Assembly (NCBI GenBank): GCA_934591815.1
Contig: CAKTPV010000006.1
Location: 43,204 to 107,203 of the forward strand
Origin: an uncultured Oscillospiraceae bacterium
GTDB lineage: Bacteria; Bacillota; Clostridia; Oscillospirales; Oscillospiraceae
Reading direction: 5' to 3'
Length of the DNA: 64,000 nucleotides
How positions within the stretch are numbered: the stretch's first letter is position 1; every line of letters starts with the position of its first letter. Shown piece by piece: positions 62,602 through 64,000 of this stretch. The position numbers and the translations under genes were made by a program. The notes below the pieces were generated by a model, which saw only the letters and a list, made by a program, of their open reading frames with translations, searched no databases and was not told where the DNA came from.

Positions 62602-64000
62602 GGGCAAGATCCTCCGGGCGGGTCGTCAGCAGGTCATAGATCTCTCCACGGGGGAAACGGTCTACAAACGGGATGGTGACATTTCCATAGAACAGCAAGC
62701 CCTCGCCGGAATTGGAGTGCGTGATGTAGGAGAGCTGATGCTCGGAAATGCCGAGCTGCTTTGCCAAGATCGCACGGTCGCTCTGCGCCTGCGACAGCAG
62801 CACCATGAAATCCGTGTTGTCCAGAATGTTCTCGATCTCCCGGCTGGCCAGCAGGTCTTTCACATTCTGCGTCAGCGCCGAGGGGACGCAGCCCTTTTTG
62901 CGGAGCATTTTCCAGACCGCCACAAAGTAGCTGGCCGTCAGTGGATCACGGAGCAGGATGTGGAACTCGTCAAAATAGCACCAAGTTGCCACACCCTCGG
63001 CGTGGTTGGCGTTCACTGCCGCTGTGACAAACTCGTTGGTGGTGTGCATGGCGATCTTGCGGAGGTTTTCACCCAAGCCCTTTAGTACGATGCAGACCAC
63101 ACGGGAATTGAGGTCAACATTTGTGGGATGGTTAAAGAGATTGAGCGAGCCTGTGCAGTAAAGCTCCAGCGCCGTCGCCACCCGCCGCGCCTCCGGCTCG
63201 GGCTGGCGCAGCAGCTCCTCATACAGATCTTGCAGCAGCGGCGTTTTTGCCGTTTCCAGCCCCAGCGCCATTTCCCGGTAGACCAGCCGCACACAGCGGT
63301 CAATGACGGTTTTCTCGATGGGCTGCAAGCCCTCCTTGCCGCCCACGATCAGCTCACACAGGGACAGCAGAAAATCCGCCTTCATGGAAAGCGGACTGTC
63401 CTCGTCATTGATATTCATTTGCAAGTCCATAGGCGAAATGTGGTGTGGGCTGTCCGGGGCGATCTCAATGACCTGCCCGCCCAAGCGCCGCACCAGCGGG
63501 GCATATTCGCCCATCGGGTCAACCACGATGATGCGGTCGTTGGTGGCGAGGAACACATTGATCAGCTCCCGCTTGGCGGCAAAGCTCTTGCCGCTGCCCG
63601 TAGAGCCGAGGTACATTCCGTTTGCGGACTTGAGCTTTTTGCGGTCAGCCATGATGACATTGTTGGAAAGGGCGTTCATGCCGTAGTAGAGCGCCTGCCC
63701 GTCCATGCGAAGCTCCCGGGTCATAAAGGGGATAAAGATGGCGGTGGAGCTGGTGGTCATGCCCCGCTGGATCTCAATGCCGTTATAGCCCAGCGCCAGC
63801 GAGGACACAAAGCCCTGCTCCTGCTGCCAGTCCAGACGGCGCAGAGCGCAGTTGTATTTCTGCGCGATGCCGCTCACCGTGAACACATCGTTTTCAAGGC
63901 GCTGCCGGGTGGGAGCGAGGTTCACCACCGTAAAGGTCAGCAGGAACATTCGCTCGTTGCGGCTTTGCAGGTCGGAGAGCAGCTCGGCGGCGTCCTTGGA
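62582..64000 (-). CDS. VirB4-like conjugation ATPase, N-terminus cut by window edge
   Basis: The frame is open to the right edge (17 codons before the first ATG), so this is the C-terminal 472 residues. Walker A STGSGKSF and Walker B ATWCYFDEFH are visible, with the FPxG-like ATPase C-terminus. It powers DNA and subunit transfer and overlaps the hydrolase by 20 nt. Confidence 0.92.
   Translation of the reverse strand, partial: SKDAAELLSDLQSRNERMFLLTFTVVNLAPTRQRLENDVFTVSGIAQKYNCALRRLDWQQEQGFVSSLALGYNGIEIQRGMTTSSTAIFIPFMTRELRMDGQALYYGMNALSNNVIMADRKKLKSANGMYLGSTGSGKSFAAKRELINVFLATNDRIIVVDPMGEYAPLVRRLGGQVIEIAPDSPHHISPMDLQMNINDEDSPLSMKADFLLSLCELIVGGKEGLQPIEKTVIDRCVRLVYREMALGLETAKTPLLQDLYEELLRQPEPEARRVATALELYCTGSLNLFNHPTNVDLNSRVVCIVLKGLGENLRKIAMHTTNEFVTAAVNANHAEGVATWCYFDEFHILLRDPLTASYFVAVWKMLRKKGCVPSALTQNVKDLLASREIENILDNTDFMVLLSQAQSDRAILAKQLGISEHQLSYITHSNSGEGLLFYGNVTIPFVDRFPRGEIYDLLTTRPEDLAHERTDE

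Larger units (their letters stand above)
47343..64000. mobile_element. Integrative conjugative element, one end (right end beyond window)
   Basis: Starting just after tRNA-Ala, all genes are conjugation, recombination or cargo genes on the minus strand except two plus-strand cargo blocks. The terminal gene is a large serine recombinase, typical of Tn5397-like integration, combined with a Tn1549-like transfer module (MobC, MOBP relaxase, DUF4315/DUF4366, NlpC/P60, VirB4). The exact left junction was not determined; it lies between about 47,020 and 47,394. The right end and the remaining transfer genes lie outside. Confidence 0.88.

Overview
The window reads as high-GC, spore-forming Clostridia, most like an Oscillospiraceae/Ruminococcaceae gut commensal. 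The evidence is a type-A RNase P RNA, sporulation genes (spoVM, yunB, gerW/ytfJ, a SPOCS/LysM protein), a fused ispH-rpsA gene, a Bacillus-like priA-def-fmt-rsmB-rlmN-stp-prkC-rsgA order, a butyryl-CoA:acetate CoA-transferase and frequent TTG starts. No species is claimed. Nearly all chromosomal genes lie on the minus strand.

Positions 1-47,342 are chromosome. From left to right they hold a GH13 glycosidase (cut by the left edge), ligA, yunB and murD; a plus-strand amino-acid-type ABC transporter (5,420-7,950) whose binding protein looks circularly permuted; and rnpB. Next come a sporulation pair (SPOCS/LysM and the 24-residue spoVM) and the long yicC-remA-gmk-rpoZ-priA-def-fmt-rsmB-rlmN-stp-prkC-rsgA block, covering translation initiation, rRNA modification, restart and Ser/Thr phosphosignalling. 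These are followed by DnaJ/DUF5685, rseC and the c-di-AMP pair cdaA-cdaR; a class V aminotransferase with a DUF3343 protein; ispD-ispF; and the CoA-transferase. A second long operon runs from 40,885 down to 30,726 (M50 protease, scpA, scpB, DUF2953, gerW, dac, rluB, rpiR, a flavoprotein, cmk, plsC, ispH-rpsA). Then come lspA and a rhomboid protease, a secreted EEP-family protein, a PadR/DUF2812 pair with a double operator, and a glycine riboswitch controlling an alanine/glycine:cation symporter. A tRNA-Ala(GGC), preceded by a truncated tRNA copy, ends the chromosomal part.

From about 47,343 to the right edge lies one end of an integrative conjugative element (ICE). It has a large serine recombinase, a small accessory protein, a sigma-like regulator, a GntR-controlled ABC exporter with a cysteine-rich KTR protein, an XRE regulator, an oriT-like site, a MOBP relaxase, MobC and a Tn1549-like transfer module (DUF4316, cysteine-rich VLP, DUF4366, DUF4315, NlpC/P60 hydrolase, VirB4). 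The right end is outside the window.

A lower-GC, opposite-strand two-gene cassette (55,321-57,213) interrupts the transfer module. It encodes an unrecognised 209-residue protein and an XRE-ImmA/IrrE fusion, with its own consensus promoter, operator-like palindrome and 20-bp terminator stem. Seven copies of a GGGACA-N3-TGTCCC palindrome are scattered through the element at gene junctions and were not seen in the 47 kb of chromosome. The strongest candidates for something undescribed are the permuted binding protein, this cassette and the palindrome family. The relaxase also lacks a normal start codon at its expected position.
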